Source: Bhargavaea cecembensis
GTDB lineage: Bacteria > Bacillota > Bacilli > Bacillales_A > Planococcaceae
Length of the DNA: 64,000 nucleotides
Direction of reading: 5' to 3'
Assembly (NCBI RefSeq): GCF_001619585.1
Contig: NZ_LQNT01000009.1
Coordinates: forward strand, 868,001-932,000
The notes under the pieces were generated by a model, which saw only the letters and a program-made list of their open reading frames with translations, did not search any database and had not been told where the DNA came from. Numbering within the stretch: position 1 is the first letter of the stretch; each line of letters opens with the position of its first letter. Positions 25,891 to 34,284 of this stretch are shown here, in pieces. A program made the position numbers and the translations under genes.

Positions 25891-25919
25891 GGCTGCATCT
25901 TCACGGGTGCAGCTTTTTT
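25891..25919 (+). terminator. Riboswitch-controlled attenuator
   Basis: GGCTGCA-tcttcacggg-TGCAGC followed by TTTTTT, between the TPP aptamer and ykoF. It is the presumed expression platform. Confidence 0.85.
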
Positions 25920-25948
25920 GTGTTCATTTTCAGAAGGGGGTTTTTAGA

Positions 25949-26539
25949 ATGGTAGAATTGAAATGTGGAGTCAGTCCGATTGTGGGGTTCCGGTTTACGT
26001 TAAATCCGATGACAGATAACTTCATTGACGTCATCAAGGGAGCGCTTGAGGAGGTCGATACATCTGCAGTGTGGATGCATACGGATGATGTGTCGACGGT
26101 CTTCCGCGGCAAGCAGGTACATGTGTTCAACGTGGCGAAGGCACTGGCGCTCCATGCGGCGAAAACCGGCGTGCATGTCGCGCTGAACGGAACGTTTTCC
26201 GCAGGCTGCCCGGGAGACACCGCGGGAGATGCGTACCTGGACAAGCCGGACGAAACGCTGAATAACGACCAAACCAAACAATATGTCTCATCGCAGTTTG
26301 CGCTGTACCCGATGAACAATCCGGATTATATGTCGGTCATCTACCGCGAAGTGGAGCGCGCGAAGGAGCGCGGCGTGTTCAATGAGTCGATGCATTATGC
26401 AAGCGGGATCCACGGGGATATCCACGATGTATTCGACTTCTATGAGGAGACATTCACCCACTCCCGCTCCGAGGAGCACCGCCACCTCGTCATGACCGTC
26501 TCGATGAGCATCAACAGCCCGTCCCACGGAGGGAAATAA
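25949..26539 (+). CDS. ykoF: Thiamine/HMP-binding protein YkoF
   Basis: 196 aa from the ATG at 25949 (AGAAGGGGG upstream). The in-frame extension to 25838 runs through the riboswitch terminator and is rejected. The protein matches the YkoF family of tandem thiamine-binding ferredoxin-like folds: CGVSPIVGFRFTLNPMTDNF in the first repeat and CPGD...QFALYPMNNPDYMSVIYREV in the second. YkoF binds thiamine/HMP and belongs to the ykoFEDC transporter of Bacillus subtilis. Here the order is conserved and the whole operon sits behind a TPP riboswitch. Cytosolic or membrane-associated partner of YkoE. Confidence 0.93.
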   Translation: MVELKCGVSPIVGFRFTLNPMTDNFIDVIKGALEEVDTSAVWMHTDDVSTVFRGKQVHVFNVAKALALHAAKTGVHVALNGTFSAGCPGDTAGDAYLDKPDETLNNDQTKQYVSSQFALYPMNNPDYMSVIYREVERAKERGVFNESMHYASGIHGDIHDVFDFYEETFTHSRSEEHRHLVMTVSMSINSPSHGGK

Positions 26540-26540
26540 C

Positions 26541-27122
26541 ATGAGACAGCCCTGGAAACTGAAAGAAGTCGTGCTCGCCTCGCTGTTTGGCGTCGTCTTC
26601 GGCATCGTGTATCTGGTCGCGATCCACTTCGGCAACATCTGGGCAGGGCTGATCGGGCCGATCGCCTATGAATGGATGTTCGGAATCTGGTTCATCGTCT
26701 CCATCCTTGCGATGGCGATCATCCGGAAGCCGGGAGCTGCCGTGCTTCCCGAGACACTTGCCGCAATCATTGAAGTCATGCTCGGCAACGCCGTCGGCCC
26801 CCGCCTGATTTTGTCCGGTATGATTCAGGGGCTCGGCGCGGAAGCGGCATTTGCCGCCACCCGCTACCGCCACTTTAATCTGGCGGTCATGATGCTCGCG
26901 GGAGCGGGTGCTGCCGTATTCAGCTTCGTGTACGGTTACTTCGTCTCCGGCTATGCGGCACTGGACCCATCGTTCGTGCTCCTCATGTTCACGCTGCGCG
27001 TCCTGAGCGGCGCCATCATTGCCGGGATCGGCGGCAAATACCTCGCCGACGGCCTGCTGGCAACAGGTGCGCTCCGCGGTTACGCCATCTCGCGGACGAA
27101 ACAGGGTGGGGCCAGTGCATGA
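26541..27122 (+). CDS. ykoE: ECF-type thiamine/HMP transporter substrate-binding membrane protein YkoE
   Basis: 193 aa, starting 2 nt after ykoF with a GGAGGG ribosome site. Five to six transmembrane segments are visible, including GVVFGIVYLVAIHF at 17-30, the LPETLAAIIEVMLGNAVGPR loop, and a C-terminal VLSGAIIAGIGGKYLADGL helix. The size and order match YkoE, the S component of an ECF-like importer of hydroxymethylpyrimidine/thiamine. Its stop overlaps the GTG start of ykoD. It needs the ykoD ATPase and ykoC transmembrane protein encoded next. Confidence 0.93.
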   Translation: MRQPWKLKEVVLASLFGVVFGIVYLVAIHFGNIWAGLIGPIAYEWMFGIWFIVSILAMAIIRKPGAAVLPETLAAIIEVMLGNAVGPRLILSGMIQGLGAEAAFAATRYRHFNLAVMMLAGAGAAVFSFVYGYFVSGYAALDPSFVLLMFTLRVLSGAIIAGIGGKYLADGLLATGALRGYAISRTKQGGASA

Positions 27123-28542
27123 ACCGATTTTCTCTCTTAACGATGTTTCCTTCCGCTTTCCGGATGACCGGGACAACACACTGAACAACCTCACGTTTGA
27201 GATCCGCCGCGGCGAGCGGGTCGTCATCAGCGGGCCGAGCGGTTGCGGAAAAAGCACACTGCTTTACCTGCTGAACCGGCTGTATCCGCTCAACTGTGAC
27301 GGCATCGTGGAAGGCAGCGTCCGGCTGTTCGGAAAAGATGCGGACGATTACCGGCCCGGGGAAATCAACCGGCTGATTGCGACCGTCTTCCAGGACCCTG
27401 ATTCGCAGTTCTGTATGACAACTGTCGAAGAGGAACTTGCCTTCACGCTGGAGAACCTGAGGGTCCCCCGCTCCGACATGGACCGCCGGATCGTTGACGT
27501 TCTCGATCAGACCGGACTCACGGATTTCCGCCATTCGGTCATCCAGTCTCTGTCCGGCGGCCAGAAACAGCGGGTCGCGACCGCCTGCGCATTGGCTGCG
27601 GAGCCGGAAGTGCTCCTGCTCGACGAACCGCTTGCCCACCTCGACCCGCTGACCGCACGGAATTTTGTCCTGTGGCTGGACAGGCTCCAGCAGCAGACCG
27701 GCCTGACTGTTGTCGCCGTGGAACACCGGCTTGATTTGTGGGAGGGCTTCTTTGAAAGGGAGATCTCGTTCGGAACGGGAGGCTGTATTCTCGAGGACAA
27801 GCCGGCTGCTCCGAAGCCCCCTGTCGAATACCCCGGTCGTCCGACCGGCATGACCGGCAAGCCTGCCCTTTCCGTTACGGACCTGTCGGTTGAAACCAGC
27901 GGAAAACAGCTTCTCGCTCCTCTTTCATTTGATGTAGATGAAGGCGAAATCTCCGTCATCGCGGGACCGAACGGAGCCGGAAAGTCGACACTCGCCAAGG
28001 CGCTCTGCAGCATCTACAAACATTCCGGCACCGTCCAGTCACCCGGCACCGGCTACGTGCCTCAATCACCGGAATTTCTGTTTCTGACGAATTCGATCGG
28101 GGACGAACTTGCCTTCTCGGGCCTGGCCACCGCGGAAACGCTGGATGATCTCTCCGGCCGGCTGATGCTCAGGCCGATTTGGGAAGCGCATCCGTTCTCG
28201 GTCAGCCACGGCCAAAAGCGCCGCGTTGCAATCGGCGCCATGCTCGCCGACAACCGCCCGGTCATCATTATGGACGAGCCGACTTCGGGCCAGGACGCGG
28301 CGGGCCTGCAGGAACTGTTTGCACTCATCGACGAACGCTCCCGGGAAGGCATCACGTTTCTGATCATCACCCATGACATGGAATTCGCCGCAGCCGTTGC
28401 CGACTCGGTCCTTCTGGTCAAAGACGGCCGGATGACCGGGAAATTCAGGGCGGAGGATGTATGGGCCAATCCCGTACTGCTGGATGCACACCGCCTCCTC
28501 CCGCCGAAAGGAGCGGACCGCCGTGAGACGGCTTTTGCATGA
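27115..28542 (+). CDS. ykoD: Double ATP-binding ABC/ECF ATPase YkoD
   Basis: 475 aa from the GTG at 27115, overlapping the ykoE stop by 8 nt; the longer in-frame reading is rejected because it lies in ykoE. There are two complete ABC domains. The first has Walker A GPSGCGKST, signature LSGGQKQR and Walker B EVLLLDEPLAHLD. The second has Walker A GPNGAGKST (about 284), signature-like FSVSHGQKRR and Walker B PVIIMDEPTSGQD. It is therefore a fused ECF A/A' ATPase energising HMP/thiamine uptake through YkoE and YkoC. Its C-terminus overlaps the ykoC start by 20 nt. Confidence 0.93.
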   Translation: MHEPIFSLNDVSFRFPDDRDNTLNNLTFEIRRGERVVISGPSGCGKSTLLYLLNRLYPLNCDGIVEGSVRLFGKDADDYRPGEINRLIATVFQDPDSQFCMTTVEEELAFTLENLRVPRSDMDRRIVDVLDQTGLTDFRHSVIQSLSGGQKQRVATACALAAEPEVLLLDEPLAHLDPLTARNFVLWLDRLQQQTGLTVVAVEHRLDLWEGFFEREISFGTGGCILEDKPAAPKPPVEYPGRPTGMTGKPALSVTDLSVETSGKQLLAPLSFDVDEGEISVIAGPNGAGKSTLAKALCSIYKHSGTVQSPGTGYVPQSPEFLFLTNSIGDELAFSGLATAETLDDLSGRLMLRPIWEAHPFSVSHGQKRRVAIGAMLADNRPVIIMDEPTSGQDAAGLQELFALIDERSREGITFLIITHDMEFAAAVADSVLLVKDGRMTGKFRAEDVWANPVLLDAHRLLPPKGADRRETAFA

Positions 28543-29284
28543 CATGAACCCGTCGGTGAAGTTCATCATCGTGACCGTCTCGATGCTCACGATGGCTTTC
28601 TTCTTCAATCCATGGACACCGCTTTTGTTCTGGATCGGAATCCTGGCCCTGCAGGTGACGATGAGCCGGATCAACTGGAAGCTATGGGCACTCATGATGC
28701 TGCCTTTCACGCTCGGCGCGATCGGCTACCTTTGGACGACACTCGTATTCGGTGCGGACACCGGCGGTGAAGTGATCGGCTCGTTTGCCGGCATCGAGGT
28801 CACCGACCAGCAATGGGCCCACGCCTGGTCACTGACGTTCAGGGTCATGGCCTTCTCGACCCTGTCGCTGCTGTTCGCCTTCACCACGAACCCGGTCACC
28901 TTCGTCATGAGCCTGATGCAGCAGCTGAAAGTTCCGCCGAAAATCGCCTACGGCACGATGGTCGGCTACCAGTTCCTCCCCGTTCTGAAAGACGAACTCA
29001 CCCAGATCCGACAGGCCCAGCGTCTGAGGGGCATCAGCCGGGACCGTCACTGGTGGCAGCGGGTCGCCGGCACAAGACGGCTTCTGATCCCGATGCTTGC
29101 CGGAGCCGTCCGGAAAGCCGAACGCGCGGCATTCGCGATGGAAGCGAGAGGCTTCACCGGGGAACGGAGAGCCGAATTTTATAAGCCGATCGAAGTCTCA
29201 GGACGAGACTACGTTCTTGGAGGCGTGTTCCTGATCGTTTTGACGGTGAGCTGCGTCGGAGGAATTTGGTTGGGAGGATCATAG
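28523..29284 (+). CDS. ykoC: ECF transporter T component YkoC
   Basis: 253 aa from the GTG at 28523, which has AAAGGAG 9 nt upstream inside ykoD. It is a CbiQ/EcfT-like integral membrane protein with five or so helices and the coupling-helix signature ALA-Arg-Gly region (MEARGFTGERRAEF) at about 205-220, which contacts the ATPases. It completes the ykoFEDC thiamine-precursor importer under TPP control. It is followed by a terminator at 29293. Confidence 0.92.
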   Translation: MRRLLHDMNPSVKFIIVTVSMLTMAFFFNPWTPLLFWIGILALQVTMSRINWKLWALMMLPFTLGAIGYLWTTLVFGADTGGEVIGSFAGIEVTDQQWAHAWSLTFRVMAFSTLSLLFAFTTNPVTFVMSLMQQLKVPPKIAYGTMVGYQFLPVLKDELTQIRQAQRLRGISRDRHWWQRVAGTRRLLIPMLAGAVRKAERAAFAMEARGFTGERRAEFYKPIEVSGRDYVLGGVFLIVLTVSCVGGIWLGGS

Positions 29285-29292
29285 ATATTGGA

Positions 29293-29326
29293 AAAGCATC
29301 CGGCGAGAGCGGCCGGATGCTTTTTG
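29293..29326 (+). terminator. Terminator of ykoFEDC
   Basis: AAGCATCCGG-cgagagcgg-CCGGATGCTT followed by TTTT, 9 nt after the ykoC stop. Confidence 0.85.
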
Positions 29327-29413
29327 GCTTAGGGGGAGCTGAATGCATTGCAGCAAGCGGCCAGTGCGAGACTGCCGCCATCAACTGATCTCCATCAGCC
29401 AAACTCAAGCATT

Positions 29414-29459
29414 GAAAACGGCCCGGTTCCCTCGTCTAACACGAGGGTCCGGGCCGTTA
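29414..29459 (-). terminator. Terminator of arylsulfatase 1
   Basis: AACGGCCCGG...CCGGGCCGTT with an inner CCCTCG/CGAGGG stem, then TTTTCA on the minus strand, 25 nt past the stop at 29484. Confidence 0.8.
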
Positions 29460-29483
29460 ATTCAGATTGTTAATCAGATTCCA

Positions 29484-31769
29484 TTAATAACCGGAGGGCG
29501 AAGGATACTCCGCGTCATCCCCTAGCAGATATTCCACATGCAAGAGTTCTCCCTTAAATTCAAACTCACCCTGGTCGGCATATTCCCGGCTAACCGGATG
29601 GGCGGTATCTTTTCCGACATCCAGCCCCTCAAATGCAATTTTATAGGGCTGTGTTCCTTTCAGCTGGGTTTCCCCCACTTTTTTATCATCGATATATAGA
29701 GTGCCTGTCCCCTCGTAGGAACCGGTTTTTTCAAATCGGTAACTGATTACAGACTGTCCAACCGGCACCTCAATGTCCGAGGTGATCCGGTTAATTTGGT
29801 CACCTACCTTATACTCGTAGAAAAGCCGGTTATTCCGGATATAAAGGGTATACCCGGCTTCGACGCCGCCGTGCGCCAATAGTACGCCGTCATCGTCCCC
29901 GGTCTTGCGCTCAATCGGAATGTTCACGTCGTAGGAACGGTCAAGGATCGGCGGGGCTGCCGAGTCGGTTAAAGTACTCATCCCGCTGTAGTAGACAAAA
30001 TGATCCTTCGCCCTGACCGTGTCATCCGGTATAGACAAGAGACCCTCGACAAAGAAATCCGTTAGCGGATAGACATTATACTTCTCGGCTTCCTCATGCC
30101 AAAGCTCTTTTAATTCCGCCAGTTTCTCTGGATATTCCCCGGAGAGGTCCGTTGTTTCAGAGAAATCTTCTTCCACATTAAACAGGATCCACTCGTCCTC
30201 TTCAAAAGGAGCCCCTTTTTCATGAAGAGCGACTGCTTTCCAGCCATCATGATAGATGGCTCTCTGCCCGGACACTTCGAAATGCTGTGTTTTTCTTCCT
30301 TCAGCGTCAGGATTGCCGAAGGTGTCCATAAAGCTTTCTCCGGAGATCGGCATTTGCCCGATCCCATTGATTTCTTCCGGAGGCGAAATGCCCAAAACCT
30401 GAAGAACCGTCGGAGTAATATCATGGACATGCACATACTGGTTTCTGATGGCTCCCGGGTCTTGAATCAGGTCTGGGTAATGAATGAGCATCGGGATGTG
30501 ACTGCCGCCTTCATAGGCAGTGTTTTTATAGAAGTTGAAGGGGGTATTGCTGACTTGTCCCCAGCCTTTCGGATAATCCGTTCCGGCCTGGTCACTGCCG
30601 AAGTGGTCATATCTGCTTCCGATGGATTCAATCGTCTGACTCATCCCGTTATAGGACAATGCCCTGCCGGATGAACCGTGGTCATATCCCCCGGCACTTG
30701 CCCCGTTATCCGATAATAAGACAATCATCGTATTGTCGTATCGATCCAAGCGCTTCAGGTTGTCGATCAGTTTCCCGATTTGTTCGTCGGTATGCGTCAG
30801 GAATCCGGCATAGGTTTGCTGAAGTCGGACATACGTCTTCTTCTCTTCATCGCTCAGCTCCTCCCAGGGTTTCACCCCTTCGTCTCTGGGCGCCAACTGT
30901 GTATTTTCGGGAATGATCCCCAACCTCTTTTGCTTTTCAAAACGCGCCTCCCGGATTGCATCCCATCCCTGATCATAGACACCGTCATAGGCGTCGATAT
31001 ATTCCTTTGGCACCTGATGGGGAGCATGCTGTGCGCCGAACGCCAAGTAAAGGAAGAAGTTTTTGTCCGGATGGATGCTGGCGTGATTGCTGATATATTG
31101 ATTTGCATTTTCGACGATGGCTTCTGAGAAGTGATAATCTTCATTTTCCGGAGATGGGATATGGGTATTGTCGACGGTCAGCTCAGGCTTGTACTGATCC
31201 GAAGAATCCTCAAGGAAGCCGTAATATTGGTCAAAACCCTTTTGGAGCGGCCAATTATTATAAGGGCCTGCGGGATTGGTTTCATCTGTTGGTGCCAGAT
31301 GCCATTTCCCTGTCGCATAAGTACTGTAATCATTCTCCTTTAGCACTTCCGCAATGGTTCCGGCTTCAGGGTTGATCTCCCCCCGTTTGTTGGGGAATTC
31401 CGGACCCATATCAAAGTTGGTCACCGTGCCGACTCCGACTTCATGCGGGTTTCTCCCCGTCAGCAGGGCTGCCCTGGAAGGAGAACAAAGGGGTGATGCG
31501 TGTGCGTTATTGAATCTAAGTCCATTTTCGGCGAGTTCATCCATCGCCGGTGTCCGTATTTCCGATCCGAAACTTCCCAAATCCGAAAAGCCGGTATCGT
31601 CGAGCATGATATAAATCACGTTAGCCTCTTCTGAGGAAGCAGCGTTGCGGTTTGACGCTTCAATCTCATCGTCCGGAGAACAGGCGCTCAAGGCGAAAGC
31701 CGACGCCATCAGGGCGGTTGTTCCAAATACACTTAGCTTGCTTATGGAGCTTGAAAAAAGATTTCCCAT
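29484..31769 (-). CDS. Lipoprotein arylsulfatase 1 (formylglycine-dependent)
   Basis: 761 aa from the ATG at 31769 (GGGGGAGGA upstream). An in-frame extension to 31964 is only FGE-pseudogene sequence. The signal peptide ends in lipobox LSAC with Cys30, so it is anchored outside the membrane. Sulfatase domain: metal pair DD at 57-58; CSPSR at 95-99 with Cys95 the residue converted to formylglycine, followed by LLTGR; GKWHL and QHAPHQVP further on. The Cys-type motif needs FGE. The length and C-terminal beta-rich extension match the about 780-aa bacterial arylsulfatase subfamily. The adjacent FGE is a pseudogene, so activation probably depends on the intact FGE at 46924-47913. It likely desulfates aryl sulfates to phenols. 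Confidence 0.88.
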   Translation of the reverse strand: MGNLFSSSISKLSVFGTTALMASAFALSACSPDDEIEASNRNAASSEEANVIYIMLDDTGFSDLGSFGSEIRTPAMDELAENGLRFNNAHASPLCSPSRAALLTGRNPHEVGVGTVTNFDMGPEFPNKRGEINPEAGTIAEVLKENDYSTYATGKWHLAPTDETNPAGPYNNWPLQKGFDQYYGFLEDSSDQYKPELTVDNTHIPSPENEDYHFSEAIVENANQYISNHASIHPDKNFFLYLAFGAQHAPHQVPKEYIDAYDGVYDQGWDAIREARFEKQKRLGIIPENTQLAPRDEGVKPWEELSDEEKKTYVRLQQTYAGFLTHTDEQIGKLIDNLKRLDRYDNTMIVLLSDNGASAGGYDHGSSGRALSYNGMSQTIESIGSRYDHFGSDQAGTDYPKGWGQVSNTPFNFYKNTAYEGGSHIPMLIHYPDLIQDPGAIRNQYVHVHDITPTVLQVLGISPPEEINGIGQMPISGESFMDTFGNPDAEGRKTQHFEVSGQRAIYHDGWKAVALHEKGAPFEEDEWILFNVEEDFSETTDLSGEYPEKLAELKELWHEEAEKYNVYPLTDFFVEGLLSIPDDTVRAKDHFVYYSGMSTLTDSAAPPILDRSYDVNIPIERKTGDDDGVLLAHGGVEAGYTLYIRNNRLFYEYKVGDQINRITSDIEVPVGQSVISYRFEKTGSYEGTGTLYIDDKKVGETQLKGTQPYKIAFEGLDVGKDTAHPVSREYADQGEFEFKGELLHVEYLLGDDAEYPSPSGY

Positions 31770-31821
31770 GTTCTTTATTCCTCCCCCTTTTGGATATACA
31801 TTGTTGACAGATGTTGTTTCT

Positions 31822-32223
31822 CTATTTAGCTGGAACCGTGGTTCTACACCGGAAACCGATGTTTCCCATCGAGCTGTCCGGTGTGTTTGCCGTCCACGCC
31901 GCCACCCGGTAACGGTTGAGTAGCAGGAGCTATGACACAGATAAGATCCGCCCTTCACTTTCATCGTTCCGGGTCACTTTTGCGGTGGTTTTTGGACTCA
32001 TGAGTTGATAAAAGACAAATAACCACCTCAAATTTTTCTGCATCCGCTATGTAACCGGTTTCATCAGTGAACGCCTTAAATGCTCCATTGCTGACGGCTT
32101 GCGGATCCATATAAAGAGGTTTAATCAACCGGCTTTTCCTGAAACAGTTCCCGATTTCTCTCCCTTTTGGCCCTTCATGGTCCCGAAGCTGTCATGAAGC
32201 TGTCACGAGCAGCAGTACAGCAT
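31822..32223 (-). pseudogene. Decayed formylglycine-generating enzyme (FGE) gene
   Basis: Minus-strand translation in shifting frames gives pieces collinear with the intact FGE at 46924-47913. An ATG and CCS remnant with an early TGA come first. Then LYMDPQAVSNGAFKAF and [13 protein letters not shown] (FGE residues about 83-110). A frameshift leads to FVFYQLMSPKTTAKVT (about 115-130). Then a direct jump to KGGSYLCHSSC (about 288-301) and, in another frame, [16 protein letters not shown] and GNIGFRC. Roughly 155 internal codons are deleted and at least two frameshifts are present. The gene sits between the operator at 32298 and arylsulfatase 1, exactly where the intact FGE sits in the second cassette. 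Nonfunctional. Confidence 0.88.
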
Positions 32224-32297
32224 GGCCGACGCTCTTTTTGGAACAACTCCCCACCCCCCTAAGAAAAATAAACACTTCTACAATATTCTTACATTAA

Positions 32298-32332
32298 TGT
32301 ACGCAATGCGTACAAATAACGAATATCGTACA
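32298..32332. promoter_or_regulatory. Three-half-site operator ahead of the sulfatase 1 cassette
   Basis: TGTACG-CAATG-CGTACA at 32298-32314 is a perfect interrupted palindrome. A third CGTACA half-site lies at 32327-32332, 18 bp after the second. The same arrangement occurs at 42550, 43574 and 47948. Probable IclR-type (PcaR/PcaU-like) binding site. Confidence 0.75.
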
Positions 32333-32600
32333 TGTGTCTATTATTACACCATGTCAGAATGTTTGGTCAATTCTATTTATGGATTTTCCTAATAATTAAT
32401 CCAAAAATAACAAGCTCACTCGTTATCCCTCAGCCATTAGGCGGGTGACGAGTAAGCAATGTAGGTGATTATACATATTTTTATTTTCCCTGTGCTCAGC
32501 CCTAAAATAAATCTAAGTTCCTTCTTTTAAAAATCCTTTATTTACGTTTTTCTTTCGTTACCTTCTTTTTGCCTATGATTTCAATAAATCACCACTTATA

Positions 32601-32625
32601 GAAAAAGGAAGGCAATCACTTCCTT
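32601..32625 (-). terminator. Terminator overlapping the YetF-like stop
   Basis: Minus-strand AAGGAAG-tgattgc-CTTCCTT followed by TTTC. A second stem (GCTTACTCGT / ACGAGTGAGC, 32414-32457, followed by TTGTTATTTTT) may be a backup. The rest of 32458-32600 is AT-rich with no gene seen. Confidence 0.65.
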
Positions 32626-33332
32626 CCCTTTCCATAGACAAACACCTTCACCTTCCCGCTGCGATCCAATGTCGCCAGCAAGACGTTCTGCAGTTGGATA
32701 TAGTGCTCCTCTTTGAGCACTGATAGCAGCCACGCTTCGTTCTTTCCTGTCTGCATGAGCCCCTTGCGGTCGATTTTCCCTTCCCTCACAACTACCATCG
32801 GCAGATCAAATGGCCCGGGCACCATGTCAAAGTCACTCCGGGTCGGCCCCTGGTATTGCGGACTTTCAAAGAAGGAGATGGTGCCGTCGGGCTCCCAAAG
32901 TGCCAGCGAAAGTCTCTGGAGGTCTTCAATCTTCGATTTTCTCGCTTCAGAAAGCAGATAGTCGACCGTGATGCGTGCTTTTTTCAGGTTCGGATAAACG
33001 AGCTGCCCCCTGTCCACGAGCGGAAGCGGACGGGGAAGGACAAAGTTCCGGACACGTCCGGATTTCAGCACAGCGAATACACTGGCCGAGTAGAGGACAA
33101 CTAGCGCGACCATCGTGATCATTGATCCTTTAAGGCCGACCCCTGCATCAGACAGCGGGTGGGCGATGATATTTCCGATTACGATGGCGACAGCAAAATC
33201 AAGCAGGTTCAGCTGCGAAATCGACCGCTGCCCCATAGCCTTGACTACGAATAGCAAAAAGATATATGTGACCACTACCCGCAGGATCCACTGTAGGGCG
33301 GTCAGTGTTTCCTGGGCATGAAAGAATTCCAC
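32616..33332 (-). CDS. DUF421/YetF-like membrane protein
   Basis: 238 aa. Three N-terminal transmembrane segments (about 15-33, 45-62, 70-92) are followed by the conserved cytosolic YetF domain: VKAMGQRSISQLNLLDFAVAIVIGN is the family signature, and PLPLVDRGQLVYPNLKKARITVDYLLSEAR marks the C-terminal fold. The family is widespread in spore-forming and other Firmicutes. Its biochemical role is not established; paralogues include spore germination-related proteins. It lies between the sulfatase cassette and a minisatellite and has no functional link to the aromatic genes that I can see. Confidence 0.85.
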   Translation of the reverse strand: MEFFHAQETLTALQWILRVVVTYIFLLFVVKAMGQRSISQLNLLDFAVAIVIGNIIAHPLSDAGVGLKGSMITMVALVVLYSASVFAVLKSGRVRNFVLPRPLPLVDRGQLVYPNLKKARITVDYLLSEARKSKIEDLQRLSLALWEPDGTISFFESPQYQGPTRSDFDMVPGPFDLPMVVVREGKIDRKGLMQTGKNEAWLLSVLKEEHYIQLQNVLLATLDRSGKVKVFVYGKGRK

Positions 33333-33402
33333 CGGCTTCGCCCCTCTTGGCTGTTTTGAGCAAGTGTGCCCAAGAGTGACGGCGGTTTACACCTCCAGAC
33401 CA

Positions 33403-33428
33403 ACCGCGCATAGGTTCCTATGCGCGGT
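33403..33428. repeat. Perfect 12-bp inverted repeat
   Basis: ACCGCGCATAGG - TT - CCTATGCGCGGT. The right arm is also the first unit of the 21-bp minisatellite that follows. Confidence 0.8.
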
Positions 33429-33516
33429 TTGAGAGCTTCTATGCGCGCTTCCGGAACTTCTATGCGCGCTATTGGCGGATCTATGTGCGCTTCTCGCCTG
33501 TCTATGCGGTCTCCCA
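33418..33516 (+). repeat. 21-bp-period intergenic minisatellite (5 units)
   Basis: CTATGCGCG-type cores start at 33418, 33439, 33460, 33481 and 33502, exactly 21 bp apart, with variable 10-12-bp interiors. It occupies the gap 33333-33553 between YetF and YvbH genes. Confidence 0.85.
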
Positions 33517-33517
33517 A

Positions 33518-33547
33518 CAAAAAGAGAAGGCGCTCATACGCCTTCTC
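33518..33547 (-). terminator. Terminator of the YvbH-like gene
   Basis: Minus-strand GAGAAGGCG-tatgag-CGCCTTCTC followed by TTTTTG, 6 nt after the stop at 33554. Confidence 0.85.
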
Positions 33548-33553
33548 CACCAA

Positions 33554-34168
33554 TCAGTTATTAATATACTTCTCAAACACCGCTCCAAAGTCTTTCTCAT
33601 GATACTTGGTACGTGCCTGTTGCATCCAGTTAAAGCTGAACTCAGTCAGTTTCTCATATTGCTCGGCGAGCTGGATATCGGACGGACGTGCGTTGTGCAG
33701 CACCTGGACAGCCCGGTCGAGGCTCTGTGTGGCCATGTCCATTTGGATGCTGTTTTCGTGTGTCACTTCTGCGATATAGCCAAGCGCCTTGTACAGGTCT
33801 TTCAGCTGATCCAGCTGCTTTTTGTCGACGTCAATGCTGTACGCCTGATTGCCCAGCGTAAACTTGATTTCAACATCAAGGTCGACTTTCCCGGCAGTTT
33901 CAAGCGCCACATCAGAGAACTTGTATTGGGAGTACGCATAGCGCTTCAGCGTCCGCTTGGAAGACACGGCGGTGTCCCCATCCACATGGATGAATGCGAT
34001 ATTCGTGAAGCAGTACTCGTCCGCTTTCGTCTTGATCAGAAAATAGATTTTCTCGTTGTCTTCATGGCGGATATAATCATCGGCATCCGTCTTGTCATAA
34101 TCCGCAGGTCCGATGATTTTTCCGATATCCGACAGCCCGAGTGCGTCGGAAGCGATTTTCTTAAGCAT
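33554..34168 (-). CDS. YvbH-like PH-domain protein
   Basis: 204 aa, the usual length for Bacillus YvbH. Residues about 1-120 form a bacterial pleckstrin-homology domain (FLIKTKADEYCFTNIAFIHVDGDTAVSSKR, with the SQYKFSDVALETAGKVDLDVEIKF strand region). The C-terminus is the helical YvbH extension (DRAVQVLHNARPSDIQLAEQYEKLTEF). No transmembrane segment or signal peptide. The role is uncharacterised in the family; stress-related function is sometimes suggested. Monocistronic, with terminators on both sides. Confidence 0.85.
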   Translation of the reverse strand: MLKKIASDALGLSDIGKIIGPADYDKTDADDYIRHEDNEKIYFLIKTKADEYCFTNIAFIHVDGDTAVSSKRTLKRYAYSQYKFSDVALETAGKVDLDVEIKFTLGNQAYSIDVDKKQLDQLKDLYKALGYIAEVTHENSIQMDMATQSLDRAVQVLHNARPSDIQLAEQYEKLTEFSFNWMQQARTKYHEKDFGAVFEKYINN

Positions 34169-34235
34169 GATGCAGCCCCTCTTCCTCTATATCAATTCAC
34201 TTTCAGTATATCATTACAAGGGTTGCACCCCGAGC

Positions 34236-34275
34236 GAAAAATAGGAGCAACCGGTTTCATCTACCGGCACGCTCC
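34236..34275 (-). terminator. Terminator of the FAD oxidoreductase gene
   Basis: Minus-strand GGAGC-GT-GCCGGT ... ACCGGT-T-GCTCC followed by TATTTTT, 10 nt after the stop at 34285. Confidence 0.75.
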
Positions 34276-34284
34276 ACGAATTCA

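Noticed and set aside
31770-31964. N-terminal extension of arylsulfatase 1
   Set aside because: The extra residues are the frame-shifted tail of the FGE pseudogene. The ATG at 31769 has a strong ribosome site and is followed directly by a lipoprotein signal peptide.
33418-33516. Possible CRISPR array or small repeat protein
   Set aside because: Same 21-bp period without spacers of CRISPR length. The frame through it has no ribosome site.
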